Below, one piece after another: positions 32,906 through 45,307 of a DNA stretch of 64,000 nucleotides. A program made the translations under genes and the position numbers. Position 1 is the first letter of the stretch; each line of letters starts with the position of its first letter. This DNA is from Tetmemena sp. SeJ-2015 (Eukaryota > Ciliophora > Spirotrichea > Sporadotrichida > Oxytrichidae): contig JAJKFJ010021246.1 in assembly GCA_027382625.1 (NCBI GenBank), forward strand, positions 1 through 64,000, given 5' to 3'. A model generated the notes under the pieces. It was not told where the DNA came from and searched no databases. It was given only the letters and a program-made list of their open reading frames with translations.

Positions 32906-35381
32906 TCAATGAATATGGTTACTTAAAATTTTAAACTTATAACTAAAATAAAAATTACTATAAAAACTCAAACTGCCTTCTAATAATGCTTTAATTGTTC
33001 TCATAATAAAATAAGTGTAGTTCTAATCGAAGTTCTTCATCAGAAAATAGAGCACTTCTGAAAATTCTTCTTGTCCAGCACCAATTGTGTGTGCACATAA
33101 GAATCTGACTAAAGCAAGCACTCGTGCAAAAGCCTAAGTGCCTTGTAAAAAATACTTTACATTTAAATTGTAGTCAATTCGAAACTGCTGCTCTTCCTCT
33201 TAATCTTAGCCAGCGCCTGTAAGTTTATAGTTCTCAATGAAATGAACACTTGAGCGAGGCACACCGAGGTTTAGAGCTACTCTCTCTATCTTCAAATCCA
33301 AAACATCCCTTAGTCTCTGTTCTTACTCCATCAGATTCATCTATATTTAGAAAATGAATTTATCAATAAAATCTTGGAAGCCCTTCTGACTGGAGAGTTT
33401 TTGAAGGTTCCCGGCTTCGATTGGTAATCATGAGTGTTCTCAGGCTAGTAGCATCCATTACTGATCTTAGATTCTTCATGCTTCTCAAACCTTCCCGATT
33501 CGTATAAGACAGCCTGCTCATGTGGTATCACCCCTCCCCCAGAAGTTCCTCTGTTGAACTCGCTTTCAAATTCCTCTTACTGGAATTCCTTTATGAGTTA
33601 CTCCTCAAGCTTATCAGCGTTTGTAAGAACTATCTAAGGGTAGACGTACTTTCTCTGTCTGCAACGCTGCAGCACTTCTCTGTAGAATAAAGTTTCTTCC
33701 TCTGAGGCTGGAACCTCCTCTTAAGCCCCGTCAAACACCAGAATTTAAGTAACCGAATAATTTAAAATTATTGAGTGTGGCTTTCTCTTAACAGTCTTAC
33801 TCTCTTAAGTGATGTCGTGAGGGAACAATTCCTGATCCTTCTTCCAAAACTCCCAAAGTTTTAAAGCGTTTCTATGGTCCCTTTACTCTATTTGAACTTT
33901 GTTTTTGGCCTTGCCCCTCAGCAATAGAGTAACTTTTATTTAAAAAAGTATATATTGAAAAATGTTTGTGTTACTTGCTCAAGTTCTCTTTCATCAAATC
34001 TGTTTTAGCCTTGGTATCGTGCACTATAATTGCACTTGAGTATGCTAATTATTCAGTGTTTACTTTTTAAGCTTCAACTCCCTTTTGGTCCTCTCTTACT
34101 AGCATCTCCACTCTATTCTTTACTTCCTGCTCAATTTATTTGCGAGGAGACTACCCTCCACTTGACTTTTAAGTGGCTGCTTTCTATCCCTGATTCTTTT
34201 TGTAAACCGTTTTACTCTTTGAATCCTTTACCTAAGGCTTTTTTTTCTTGGTCTCAAGGAGACTGTTCATGATAGACTCAGCCTGAGATGCGTTCAAATC
34301 CTAGTTGAGCAAGGATTGCATCAGTTTAATAAATTTATATCCTGATTAAAAAAGGCTATTATAAATTGTAAAGTGTAAGCTTATAAATTGATTAACTATG
34401 CTGTAGTATTTAAATAAAGATTTCATTAAAATCAATTTCTAAATTATTTAGTTCTTTAGGCTATGAGAGTGAACGCTTAAGCTTGATGGAGTTATTCTCT
34501 CCACTTGGAGGTGAAGCTTAGTCGGCTTGCTGTGAGAACTATACCTGCTTTTAGGTTGGGTTAATGCTAATAAAGCATAATAAAGAGTGGAGCAACTATT
34601 TATTATAGTGCTGTTTCTTTTCTTGAGGAGATTAGCTTTCTGAGAAAAAGTTTCCTCTCTTGCTTTGAGAGTAAAGTCCAAAAGCCCCCAGTCCTTGCTT
34701 CTTCCCAGGCATGTGAAAAGTTCATTAAGTAAAAAATATTAACTATAACCATTTAATAGTTTCTAGTGTGGTAGGTCTCCCTAGCTGAGATGATTCTTGT
34801 CTCCCTTGATCTTAGCAAGGGCTGAGTCTTTGCCCTTATCCGAGTTCGCTTTTTAAGTAAGATTGCGGTGAACTGAGTGGTTCCAGCTCCCTCCTCCTAG
34901 TTTACTACTTCTTTGTACTTGGCATCCTTAATGCTGATACTCTTCTTCACGTGAGGCGGGAGATGTCGCACATCATACAGAGACCGATATAAGGTTTTGA
35001 TCAGAGAGCTTTTTCCACTACCCGACGGACCTAAAATAAATATCGACTTATTTCTAGAGAGATAGAATTAAATAAGTATGTCGGCATGATTTGGGATCTA
35101 AATAAGCATAAATATTGTATAAGAAAGTAGAAATCTGCTTGTGGACCTTTGGATTGCGAGTGAGTTGTGGCTTCTCAAAGCCCACCACCTCATACTCCAT
35201 AATTCGCTCTCTCAAATCCTAAATCTGCCTCTTTATCATCTAATATTATACACATCAGTTAAAAGGTTATAATAATCTACTCGATAGAAGGGACCGTAAA
35301 CCGAGAGGCCTAAAATAAATTGCTTGTGCCTATATTGCCACTTTCACGAGTTGCGAAAGGTCTGCTGCTTGAGTCAACCAT
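32906..35381 (-). CDS. P-loop GTPase, large (interrupted)
   Basis: A GTP-binding protein of unknown family. The start is the ATG at 35381 (MVDSSSRPFATRESGNIGTS). The G1 loop reads ILGPSGSGKSSLIKTLYRSL at about 35020, followed by a switch-like GAGTTQFTAILLK. A probable G4 motif is TNAD in YPQIVLTNADKLEEQL at about 33610, preceded by the strand-like ILVFDGAQEE, which may occupy the G3 position. The C-terminal part is helical and charged, ending near TGA 32906-32908. The G-domain is split by about 0.75 kb (roughly 33990-34740) that I cannot read as part of the protein. Order of motifs and the GTT suggest a GBP/IRG- or septin-like GTPase rather than a kinase, but P-loop ATPases cannot be excluded. 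Confidence 0.6.
33990..34740. other. Large insertion inside the GTPase gene
   Basis: Between the GTPase blocks before about 34740 and after about 33940 lies sequence without matching minus-strand continuity. It holds two open pieces: 34030-34272 plus (Leu/Pro-rich, e.g. FKWLLSIPDSFCKPF) and 34448-34681 minus. It may be one long IES, possibly carrying a transposon fragment; no pointers or terminal repeats were found. Confidence 0.35.
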
Positions 35382-35587
35382 ATTTAGTTGTATTAATTTG
35401 GTTTACAGTCTATCTTACAAATGATAGATAGATTTTACTTTAATTAAATAACCCTCATACTTTTATTATTCTAGAAATCAAACTTTTAGATTAACACTTA
35501 TATACACTCTAAGTTAAGTCTTTTAAACTATATTTGAAAACTAACCAATTAAGTAAGTAAAATATCATTGACTATCGTAAAAATAAC

Positions 35588-38500
35588 TCACTAGAGGCTT
35601 TAGTTTTTATTCCTAATGGATTGGTATTACTATTATTGCTAATTGATAGTCTGCTTTATTTTGAACCTCTTGTTGTTGCGAGGAAAACTAAGGTCTCTAC
35701 CTAACCCCTTAAGCACGCTGCTTTATCGTAGTAGCTTTTTCTCATTACTCCCTCCTCGTCTGCAACCCCACCACTTTAATTATATTAAATGTAGGCCAAG
35801 TGCTACCTTGAGAGATTGTTAGCGGTAAAATCTGAAACTGAATGAGAACTGTTAGAAGACTCGTTCTGCTTAGAGAGTGACAGCAAAGAATAAGGCAAGT
35901 TACTATAATTAAGCGATAGTAAATTAAAGTGCAAGTTGTGGCAGAAGAGTATAAGGATTATCTTTGCTTTGATGATTAGTGTGATGCGAAAACGTCTAAG
36001 AGTTGTTGCTATTGAAGATCCTAATCTTAAATCTGACATTGTCTAATTCCTTCTTCGTCAAATTATACAAACTCTTTTAATTCTATCTCAATGGTTAATC
36101 CAATGGTAGTTCTTAATTCTGCTTTTAAGAAATCTTCGAAGCATTTGGATCCTTGACCAAGATTTGCGGACTAATTAAAGAACTTTTGAGAGTCTCATTC
36201 GATATCATGCTTTGATTTTTCTTTTGCAACTACAAAGGTGAATCCGTGCTTTATTTGAGCACCTTGAGTTCCTCAAGTTTGAGCTGTGCTTTGAGATTTC
36301 TCTCCTCCTAGATGTGGCTTATGATTCCAAGCTCTCTCAAAACCTCATTCTAATTGCGCATAGCCAGCTGTTTATATCGTGACATGCTGTTGATACTACG
36401 AAACTTTTTACTGAAGAGATGCTTATGAGGAGAGCTGAGGATTTGAGCCCCACTCGCCAGCATAGAGCTATTTACTTAGATACCGCTCTACCCTAGCTTA
36501 GAAGAGTTCTTTGCTAATGAAGTATTGAGTTCCTCCTTGGATTAATTCCTTGCGGGAGAATGAATTTACTCCTCATGTTGCGGGCTTTCTCTGCTTCTGG
36601 AGCGTTAAACACTGGACTCATCCTCATAAATGTCCCCAGCGTTTATGTGCTGATTGATGATGAGGGAAGCTGCATTCTTTGAGATAGACTCAGTGAGCTT
36701 ATCATTTAGGCTTTGCAGTTTACTCCTAAAGATAGTACCTTTGTGAAAGAGCGTCTCTTTGTCATTCTTTTGTGTTTCAGTGGACTCAAGGTGCTTGAAA
36801 ATATTTTTTGCGTAGATCAGGGACTGCTCTTGATCATACCTGTGTCCATAAAGTTATTCGGCAGCGCGAGAAAGATTCTTAATGTGCTCAGATTGTTTAA
36901 CCTACTGACTCTCCTATTAAAAACGCACAATATGATAAGTAATTATACTTTTAATATTCTAGAGTAACTTTATAGGGTTTCTAGAACTTCTTTTTTAGAA
37001 TTGAATCAGTTTAAAGTGTATTCAGAGTCACAAAGTCACTACTCTGAGATACCAATCTTGAAATTGACTTCCCATTTCCTAACCTGGAGGCAACTAAGTG
37101 CTATTTCTCGCTCAACTTGCTTCCATATTCTTTCTCAAATTCGTTTTGATGCGTGACACACTCATCTATAGCGAAATTCTATTTCAAGTTTATAAGTCTG
37201 TTAGAGGACTTGTCAACTCTCAAAAGCCTCAAGGCTGAATCATTATCGCCTCTAAACGAGTAGTCATTTTGCTAAGTGCTGGATCTCTGAAGCCTTTTAA
37301 GTTAAGAGTTGTTATTCTAATTTTAAAAGGAGGTTTAGAAGCCATACTCATCAAAGGACGATTGATTGAGAAGCTGCTTATTAGATTGATCTTGGTAGCT
37401 TTTTATCTCAATTGACTGGTTGCTTATTTTTGTCACCTTCAACAAAACTATTGAAGCCTTTCAATGCATTACGTTAGTTTCTAGACTGCTTCTTTACATA
37501 AAAATGTAAGTTATGAAAATTAAATGATTCTTGAGCTGATACCTCTGCAGCTATTAAACTTAGGCTTCCTTTATATGCTTGATGACAGTGGACATACTCA
37601 CATTACTTTACAGATCTACTATCGCTTTCCTTTAAGTGTTAATAAAATCATTCCAATCCACTAGTTAGCTGTTGCTTTGCGCTTGTTCTATTTGCTTCTT
37701 AATTAAGAAAGTAAGTCTCTATCTCTCCTGCTCATCTTGTATTATCATCTCCTGTTTAGGAACAGCTGATTTATATTTTCCATAACCATATTTATAATAG
37801 CCAAAAATAGTTTAAAGAGTTAGTATTTACTAGTGGGTGAATCTCTAGATTCTTTCATAGCAAGAGAGAATCTGGAGGGGCTGTTATCAGTTATATCATC
37901 TCTAAAGCTGATGTCTCCTCTTTTAATTTACCCTTAAGGCTGAAAGCTAAGGTTGGTAATTGACTGAATGTGAGTTGAAACGCTTGGCTAGACTCCACCA
38001 TAAGAAACATCGTCTTAAGTTTGCTCTCTTTGTTTGAAGTTGCTATCATTCTCTTTTCTAGTCTTGCTCTATTTAACTTGTGCGGCTTGCTATTAATTTA
38101 TATCTGAATAGCTTTAATCAACATTTTAGTTGGTGCTTGGGTATTCTCGTTATTGAAGCTGTTACTAAGGCTTAAGTTTATTGTGTCTAAATTTGGAATC
38201 GTTTATAAGAGAGTGTTGCTTGTTCTGAGTATGCTAATTTATGATAGTCTGACTTAACCTCAAAATGATATATGTAAGATGGACTAGATTGGATTTGAGG
38301 AAGGTCCTTAGATTGACGGTTAGTGTCTGGATTTTAGATTAGTGGCTCGTTCTACTAACGATTAGTGAGATTGAGTGGCTAGCTCATAATGGGTGGCAAA
38401 TTCTGATTATTATTGTTGAATCTGTATCCGAAAGTCATATCTCCTGCTTTTCTTTCCTAACCAGCTTCCTTTCTCTTCTACATTTCTATTTAACTGTGGT

Positions 38501-38648
38501 TGCCATTATTTTCATATTTAGACTGCTTGTTTTCTTAAGAAATGGGATTTTTAACTAATTAAACAGCTTGCTCCTTCTACTCAATATTGCTATTGTAGTT
38601 TATCTATCCCATTTCACTTCGGGATCCATCGCTCTGCTCTACATTCAT
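35588..38648 (-). CDS. Coiled-coil, Gln/Ser/Asn-rich protein, unknown (interrupted)
   Basis: The start is the ATG at 38648 (MNVEQSDGSRSEMGQINYNS). The N-terminal third is disordered and Gln/Asn-rich. The central part is predicted helical: MIIQDEQERQRLTFLIKKQI, then STVIKHIKEAQVQQLQRYQL, and later LREL...HIQEERNLKAQLKLEEL, typical of coiled coils. A conserved-looking word SAPSRFSLAMKE-like segment (about 37880) and DECVTHQNEFEKEYGSKLSE occur between. The frame can be followed to TGA 35588-35590, but the last 400 bp could lie in another frame. At least five frame changes show IESs. Function unknown; a cytoskeletal or basal-body role would fit the coiled coils but is speculation. Confidence 0.55.
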
Positions 38649-38749
38649 TTTGTTAGATTAAATTATAACTCATATTTGATTGCAATAATACGATCATGAT
38701 GATCACTCTGAATAAACTGAAATAAATAATTTAAAGACAAAATATTTAA

Positions 38750-41700
38750 ATGAAAAAGAGCAAGAATAATGCACTCGCAGCGGGATTAGGCCTCAACTTT
38801 GGAGGAGAGACGCTGATGGGTGATGACTCCTCAAATCCTTTGGGCTCTGACACGGACCAAAGAATAATTGCAGAGAAGAGGATCCATGATGAGATAGCCA
38901 AGGGTTCTCAGAGGCTGGTGCTTGAAAATTTCAAACTACAAGATTTGGCTTTCATGAGTGGCATACAGTGGGATGGACTTATAGAAATCGACCTCCATAA
39001 GAACAATCAATGCAAATATTTATAGTCTTACTTTTTAAGAACTACTTGTCGTCCATTGATGTGCTAAACTAGTTTAGAAACCTAAGAGTGATTAAGGCGA
39101 GTGACAACTACATCTAGGAGATTAATCTCAACTTGTAAAGACTGGAAGATCTTGATCTCCACAACAACTACATCACCAAATTCTAAATCCTTAAAGTTAA
39201 GTGCACATCATTTTAATTCCCTTTGCTGCATTCGTTGCCAAAGATTTAGAAGCTTAACTTGAACGCAAATTAAATTAGTGACTTCAGAGTTGAACTCAAG
39301 CCACCCTCTTCTTTATCACTCCAGTACCTAGATATCGGAGGCAACCAATTAGACTTTGGAGGAGGCCCAGGTGGAGGAGGCATGATTGGAGGGGCTTAAG
39401 GAAATTCAAAAATTAATTAATGATCTCTCACTTTCATTTTTACATAAATAACTACGAGTTCTATGAGTTCGTGGAGAAACTAAAGAAGCTGAAGAACTTG
39501 AAAGCTCTGGTGCTGTCTAACAATCCATTCGTAGATGAGAAGAAGTTCGACTAGATAGTTTCTTAGATGCCCTCCCTGGAGATGTTTAACTTTGAGCGAG
39601 CTGATGAATATCGTAAGCAGGTTATGGAGGAGGACAAGAAGGGTGCGAAAGACTTCGGCCGCAAAAATGACAAGAAGAAACAGAAGGGGAAGCAGAAGAT
39701 AGACAAGGCGTAAGCTATTAAAGTACTCTCTTTAAAACTATGGTAGGATGTTTTACTTCCCGACACTGGAGTTACTATGTCATAACTTGGAGGCAGCTAA
39801 CAGCCACCCATCACATGCTCTGGATCATCTGAAAGATCTGGCTCAAGATGTAGACAAGATAACTGAGCACCTAGAGATGATAGACGAGTATTTTGCAAAA
39901 GGCAAGGACGAAATAGAAGTGGTAAGACTTATATTAATTTGCTCACTTGCTTTTTTAGAATGACCTGATTCAGGACTTCATGCAGAACGCTCAATTGCTG
40001 ATAGATAACCACTTTGAGTTGCAGAACATCATGCTAACTATACTCTCTAAGCTTTCCATCATCAAGTTCTATGATTTTGGAATCAGTTGCTTCAACACTC
40101 TCAAAGATTCAAAATCCCACTTTAAGTAGTTAGGGTTTTAGATTTGATGGTGGCTGGCAGAGAAATGGAGGAGAGAGTAATCGATGTGCTTAAAAGAGAA
40201 GTCATCAACAAACTGCAGTAGTAGAATCCTGAGATGATTCCTGCTTCTTTGTTAAGAGGATTGCATGAACTTGTAAAACTTACTGGCAAGGCAGAGATGC
40301 TTATGGGTCTCTATGAGAATTTCTTCCCTTCTTGGTTGAGAACTCTCCTCGACAGAATCAATTCCTTCAGAAGAATTGGTTCTACTTTCGAAGACAACGC
40401 TCACTTTGACTCCATCATCGCTCTAATCAGTGTCTCACTCAAGAACTGCCGCTCAAATGTCCAGATTGCAGTAAGAAGGATCTGATACCACTGATAGTGG
40501 AGATCTTGGATGAGAGCACTTGGGAGCAAGAGCGCTACATCAATTTGCTTAGGATAGTGGAGTACATGTGCCTCTAAGGTGATGGTGCTGCTAATAAGTT
40601 TGTGGACAAGGCTGTTCACAATAACATCATGAAGAACATAAGACAGAGTATGCATGTCTACAAAAAGAACAATGACTTGAAGGATGAGGACTCTAAGGAT
40701 ACCGAAGAAAAGGTGAAGCTGAAGTATCTGACAGTGGCAGCAGAGATAGATGCTCTGGGTGGACTGCTGGAGGCTGACAGGAATAAGCGACAGTCGATCA
40801 TCAACGACAATCTGCTGGAGGAGATGCTTCAAATTACCTCTCACTATAAGACAGATCCAGTGTTGCTGACTTCACTCTGTAAGTTCGCCAGACAGCTGTT
40901 CTCTAGGGAGGAGATGAAGAACAATTAGCATCTGCTTGAGCCTAAAATAAAGAAGATGCAGAATCTGGTGCAGCTTATCCCTTATCTTGGACTCAAGAAG
41001 TATGAGGATCTTCTGAAAATGGTTTCATATAGAAAATTAATTGCTCTTATATTATCTGGTCACTATTAATTTAGAATATAAATGGCTCGAAGGTACTATG
41101 ACCCAACTAGTTTCGCAGATAAGGAGAAGCCAACTCAACTGCAGCACTTGGATGATGTAGTGGTGCAGGAGCTTTTCATAGCCATCATTAATCTCATAAA
41201 CTTCTTCTGCGAGGAAGCAGAGCGAGTGGGCTCCTCTCCCATCTTCGAAGAGGTATCTCAGTCTCTGAATGAGGCAAGCAGAGAAGCCGCTCTTTTCAAT
41301 TTATAATAACCAGTCAATTTTATAATATCTGAGTAATTGCTTAGAAGTTCCAAACGATGATGTGAAGTTAGCAGTGGTGGAATGCTTGAACAACGTGCCA
41401 CTTTCTGAGTTCGATACTGAAGAGATAGCTACCATCATTCGACTACTTGGCAGCTACAAGAATATCGGAGCTGGTAAGACAGAATATGTACTGGCTAAGA
41501 TCTTTTGGATTATGATGAAGCTAACTAAGGACAAGGAGAGTGACTCTGGCAATAACTTTAGAATTAAGTTCGGAGAGAAGGCTATCACTGAAGCCTTAGA
41601 CATACTCATCAGAAATCAAATGAGAGTTGTTGAGGACCCTGAAGAAGAGATGGAGAAGCTAGCTTCAATTTAATTACAGAGAATATATATTAAGCTTTGA

Positions 41701-44700
41701 GCATATCGTGTGTACACTTTCTAAAATTCACATCCATCAATCCTGACTTGAAGAAATACATGAGCAGCAGACATGATGAATTCAAGCAAGCTCTTTATGC
41801 TGATGAGTAATCATCATTAGAAAATTCTGAATGGTTTTACCAATTTGATTTTAGTTATGAATGCACGAGCTTTGAACTATCAAAATATCCTATCGAACTG
41901 GAAGAAACTTGGCTTGGTCGTTCGATGGATGTGCTCATTTATGCTGTGACAGGAGTAGACTCGATTTCTCCCTACAACTATGTATCGTTTAGGTTGCTGC
42001 AAAGGATGGCAGACATACTCATGAACAAAGTAGACATAGATGTGATAGACCCCTTCCACCCAGGCGTGGATATAGTCTCTCATCTGAGAAACCACTACAG
42101 AGAGAAACTTAGAAAGCGCAAGTAGTCTGAGCGCACCTACTGGGAAGATCCACCTGAGGAATTCCTGGCTAAGATGCAGAGTAGCTCTCATGCCAAGGGC
42201 GGAGTATAAGGTGGGGGAGGGGACTAGTTCAACACCTTCTTCTAGCAGCACTACTTATTCACTTCCAATAACGGAATTCCACTTATCAGGATGTTCTTGA
42301 CTAAGAAGGTTCCTGAGTACGAGCAATGGCTAAAGAAAGAGTACTCTGAGGGATATGATGCAGCTAGGCTAAAGTTAGAGAAGCAATTACTTGAAAGGAA
42401 GACAAAGTATGAACTCAAGGAGCATGAGAAGCAAAGAGTAGAAGAGGAAAGGAAAGCCAAGGGGATCATTATTGCTAAAAATATAGATCATTACATTCAA
42501 TTATACTTGAAATTAAGCTTATAATAAGACTAGAAAGGATGGTAAGGATCAAGATTAGGATGAAGATGAATAAGGAATAAATATCCTCAGAATGGCTTTG
42601 CAGCAAGAGGAACTAGGTGGTACCTATGAGAATAGTGAGGCAAAGCAACAGGATCATTTTAATTAGAATGCCAAGACTGCCAAATCAATGAACGCAGAGA
42701 ACATCAAGAAGAGAGACTATAAAGTCGGAGTTTAGAATATTAAGATGCGTTCGCTTTGCATAGCTGCTTATTTGAGATGCCTTTTTGCAGCTCATTAAAT
42801 AAAAAAAGTGAGATAAATAATTTTAAAGCAATTGAGTATGCTCCGAACTAAGACTTGAAGTTCGAAGCTATTAGAAATTTGAAAGATGAGTTTGTACTTA
42901 GAAACATCACTCATTTAAAAATTGACAAGATTTATATTTAATTAAGATAAACTCAACTTTGCGATACTACCGGTTGGTTTGAAGCAAACATAGGTGCTAA
43001 GTATTTGAGAGTAGTTCGTCATATAATTAGAGTGCCTTATCACGAACCCTAAGAAGAGTTCAAGCACCTGCAACTCTATGAAATAATTTGCGTTGTGGTG
43101 AGGAAGATTCTAAACCTCCTCATGATTAAAATCAAGAATGAGCAGTAAAAAGCTCTAACCAATGAGGATAAAGTGCTCATTTACGAGCTCTCAGCAACTT
43201 GCAGGCTCATCTCAGAGCAGAGCTCTCTGTTCAGATGGTCTAACATGGAGGTCAAGCAGATAGGCTCTCACTAAAGAACTAGAAGGACTCCTCAAGAGAA
43301 ACTTCTAGACATTTAACTCTCAAGTCTGTTCCCATCACAATCAATCCTCACCTTCATAGCCATTATCTTCAGAGACATGAGCTTCGCCTACAAGATTTTC
43401 GACTAGGATGGGTCGTCTCAAAGCCAATCTTCAAGCGATTAGACTGATCTGTCGCAGTTTCAGCTGCCCTTCATAAAGTTAAAGAACGATCAGGCAAGAG
43501 AGCAGATAAAACTGTTCTTCGGAGATTACCTCAGCAAATGCAAAGACTACAAATATGACATCCTAGAGGCCTTCATGAAAGGAGTAGTCTTCGAGAAAAA
43601 GAAGCTAAGAGAGAGTTATCTATAGGAGATACTCAAAGCACTTTAAGACTCTGCTTACAAGTCAGCTATTGAAGACTATAATAAACTAATTCTATATCTC
43701 TTCACAAATTATAAGACTATCTTTATCAAAAGAAACTAGGGTTTGAGCTAGATCACAAAGAGAGAATAAATTACCTCGACTGGGTTGATTGTTCATTCGA
43801 TGGCAGCTAAACTTTTAAGCCCAAACTTTTGATCTTCACTAATAAAGGGATCCATATTATGAAATCCTCAGGTAGCAAACCTTGTAGTGTGTGCTCTCCT
43901 GAGAGCTTATGCCCTGAGGGACCAAAGTCTGAGTTTAAATTCAAGTATGATAAGATCATGGACGTAGTTCTCTTCCCTAATATTCCGCAGAAGATCATGA
44001 TGGTGCTTTAGCTAGGAGGAGGACTTATGAAGAAAGAGTAGACACTTAATGTCTGTATAAACGTTCCTTCTCTTTCGAGCGCTACTGACTTTACTTCATA
44101 AAAATTCAAGTCTATAACTATTTTTAACTTTTTCATTCTTGAAAGATATCTTGATATCTCAACAAAGCAACGTAATAGAGGATTGGGCGTTGCATGGAGC
44201 TGTAATGTATAACGTAGGTGCAGAGCAAAAGATAAGATGCGCTTCTATTGTGAGTCATAACCCAACTAGAGGTCTTCTGAGCTCACTGTGGGGTGAGGAG
44301 CAAGTGATCTACAATTCAACCTTGCTTGTGCTGACTGAGAAGCAAATAGTGCTTCTGAAGGAGAACTGGAATAGATGGTTTTGTATTGATGACGATGAAA
44401 AGATTGAACTTATTATTGCTAAGATGCTTCATTAAAGTGGAGGAGATAGAGGCAATGGCGACCACTCAATCATAAATGAAATTTTATCTTAGTATATAGA
44501 ATGAGTGCTTTATAAACTTGGATGGGTAGTCTATGGCTCAAAAGCAAGAAGAAAACAGGATTAAGCAGTCACTGCAAGGAATGCTAAGTGTATCTGCGAG
44601 GAGATATCTAGAGGAGATAAGTGACCTGCATGTCCACAAGGGCAAAGATCCTGTAGTGGAGATAGCATTTGGAGGCAGCAAAGTCGAAAAGATTATTTTC

Positions 44701-44787
44701 TAGTGCGACTATTCAAGACAGCTCTTCATTGAGCACACAAAAAATTATAGACATTTATAGTTTCATTTATATATTGTGAGCAGTTGA
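38750..44787 (+). CDS. Long leucine-rich-repeat and helical-repeat protein (interrupted)
   Basis: One of the longest genes here, about 1,800 residues after processing. The start is the ATG at 38750 (MKKSKNNALAAGLGLNFGGE). An SDS22-type LRR domain follows: DVLNQFRNLRVIKASDNYIQ, LQRLEDLDLHNNYI, PKIQKLNLNANQISDF and LKALVLSNNPFVDEKKF with its cap PSLEMFNFERADEY. A lysine-rich linker leads into a long helical, armadillo-like region from 39750 to 43750 (for example LLEADRNKRQSIINDNLLEE, DPVLLTSLCKFARQLFSREE). The last part (43800-44787) has strand-rich words such as KLLIFTNKGIHIMK and SKVEKIIFQCDYSRQLFI that could form PH-like folds. The stop is TGA 44785-44787. A GT-AG intron (39922-39958) and an IES (pointer AAGAAC) are resolved; many more breaks exist. 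It is assumed to be one gene because no start or stop intervenes that cannot be an IES effect. Confidence 0.65.
39005..39042 (+). other. IES, 38 bp, pointer AAGAAC
   Basis: AAGAAC at 38999-39004 and 39037-39042. Removing 38 bp gives EIDLHKNYLSSIDVLNQFRN, a continuous leucine-rich repeat, in place of a frame that hits TGA 20 codons later. Confidence 0.85.
39922..39958 (+). other. GT-AG intron, 37 nt
   Basis: The sequence begins GTAAGACT and ends CTTTTTTAG; removal gives KDEIEVNDLIQDFMQNAQ in frame. It is included as a contrast to the IESs: it has splice consensus and a pyrimidine-rich 3' end but no flanking direct repeat. Confidence 0.7.
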
Positions 44788-45030
44788 TTTTCATAAAGAG
44801 CGGGGGAGATAAAATGAATCCCTTTGATAGAGATAGATCCCAAATGTGAAAATAGTGATTATAGATCTAATTATACACTTAACTGACATTTAATTTCTAA
44901 ATCTCAAATTTAAATCTTAACATAGGAAAAAAACTAACTAGTAAATCTCTGAGAATATTGTTTTCTCGCAAAGATTAAACTTTAATTGTCAATATTCTGG
45001 AATATAATGTGCTGTTAGAATAATATTTAG

Positions 45031-45300
45031 CAAATGAGCAGCGATTAAGAAGAAGTTGAGACAATTTAATAGTTACAAGAGATGACTGAAGTTAACGATC
45101 TCTATCTTGAAAGCACTATCAACTACAACTTATAAAATTTTGAGATTTTTAATTATAGGAAGTATACGGTACGAATAGATGATCATCTAATAAATGAAAA
45201 ATAGATGCGACTTTTGAAATAGTTGATCAACAGTAGTTTATTTGATTAGAATTAGATTAATTTCATTATTTTTAAATAAAAATACATAATGGCAAAATGT
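45031..45300 (+). other. Isolated open segment beginning with ATG
   Basis: MSSDQEEVETIQQLQEMTEV opens at about 45031 and stays open until it enters the palindromic element. Composition (Gln, Glu) is like the genes around it. It contains the left copy of the 22-bp inverted repeat (45147-45168). It could be a first coding block of the following ligase gene, a block of a scrambled gene, or a fragment. Confidence 0.3.
45147..45168. repeat. Left copy of 22-bp inverted repeat
   Basis: TTTTAATTATAGGAAGTATA plus CG, exact reverse complement of 46429-46450. Similarity extends inward past a few-base gap (GATGATCATCTA on the left, GATCATCTAAT on the right). No target duplication is visible outside. Confidence 0.7.
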
Positions 45301-45307
45301 GTAATCT

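Noticed and set aside
34280..34320. tRNA-like T-loop (GTTCAAATCC)
   Set aside because: The bases on either side do not pair into a T stem, and no D or anticodon arm is found upstream.
45031..45168. First inverted block of a scrambled TTLL gene
   Set aside because: Joining it to the reverse complement of the right repeat runs into TGA within four codons; kept only as an open question.
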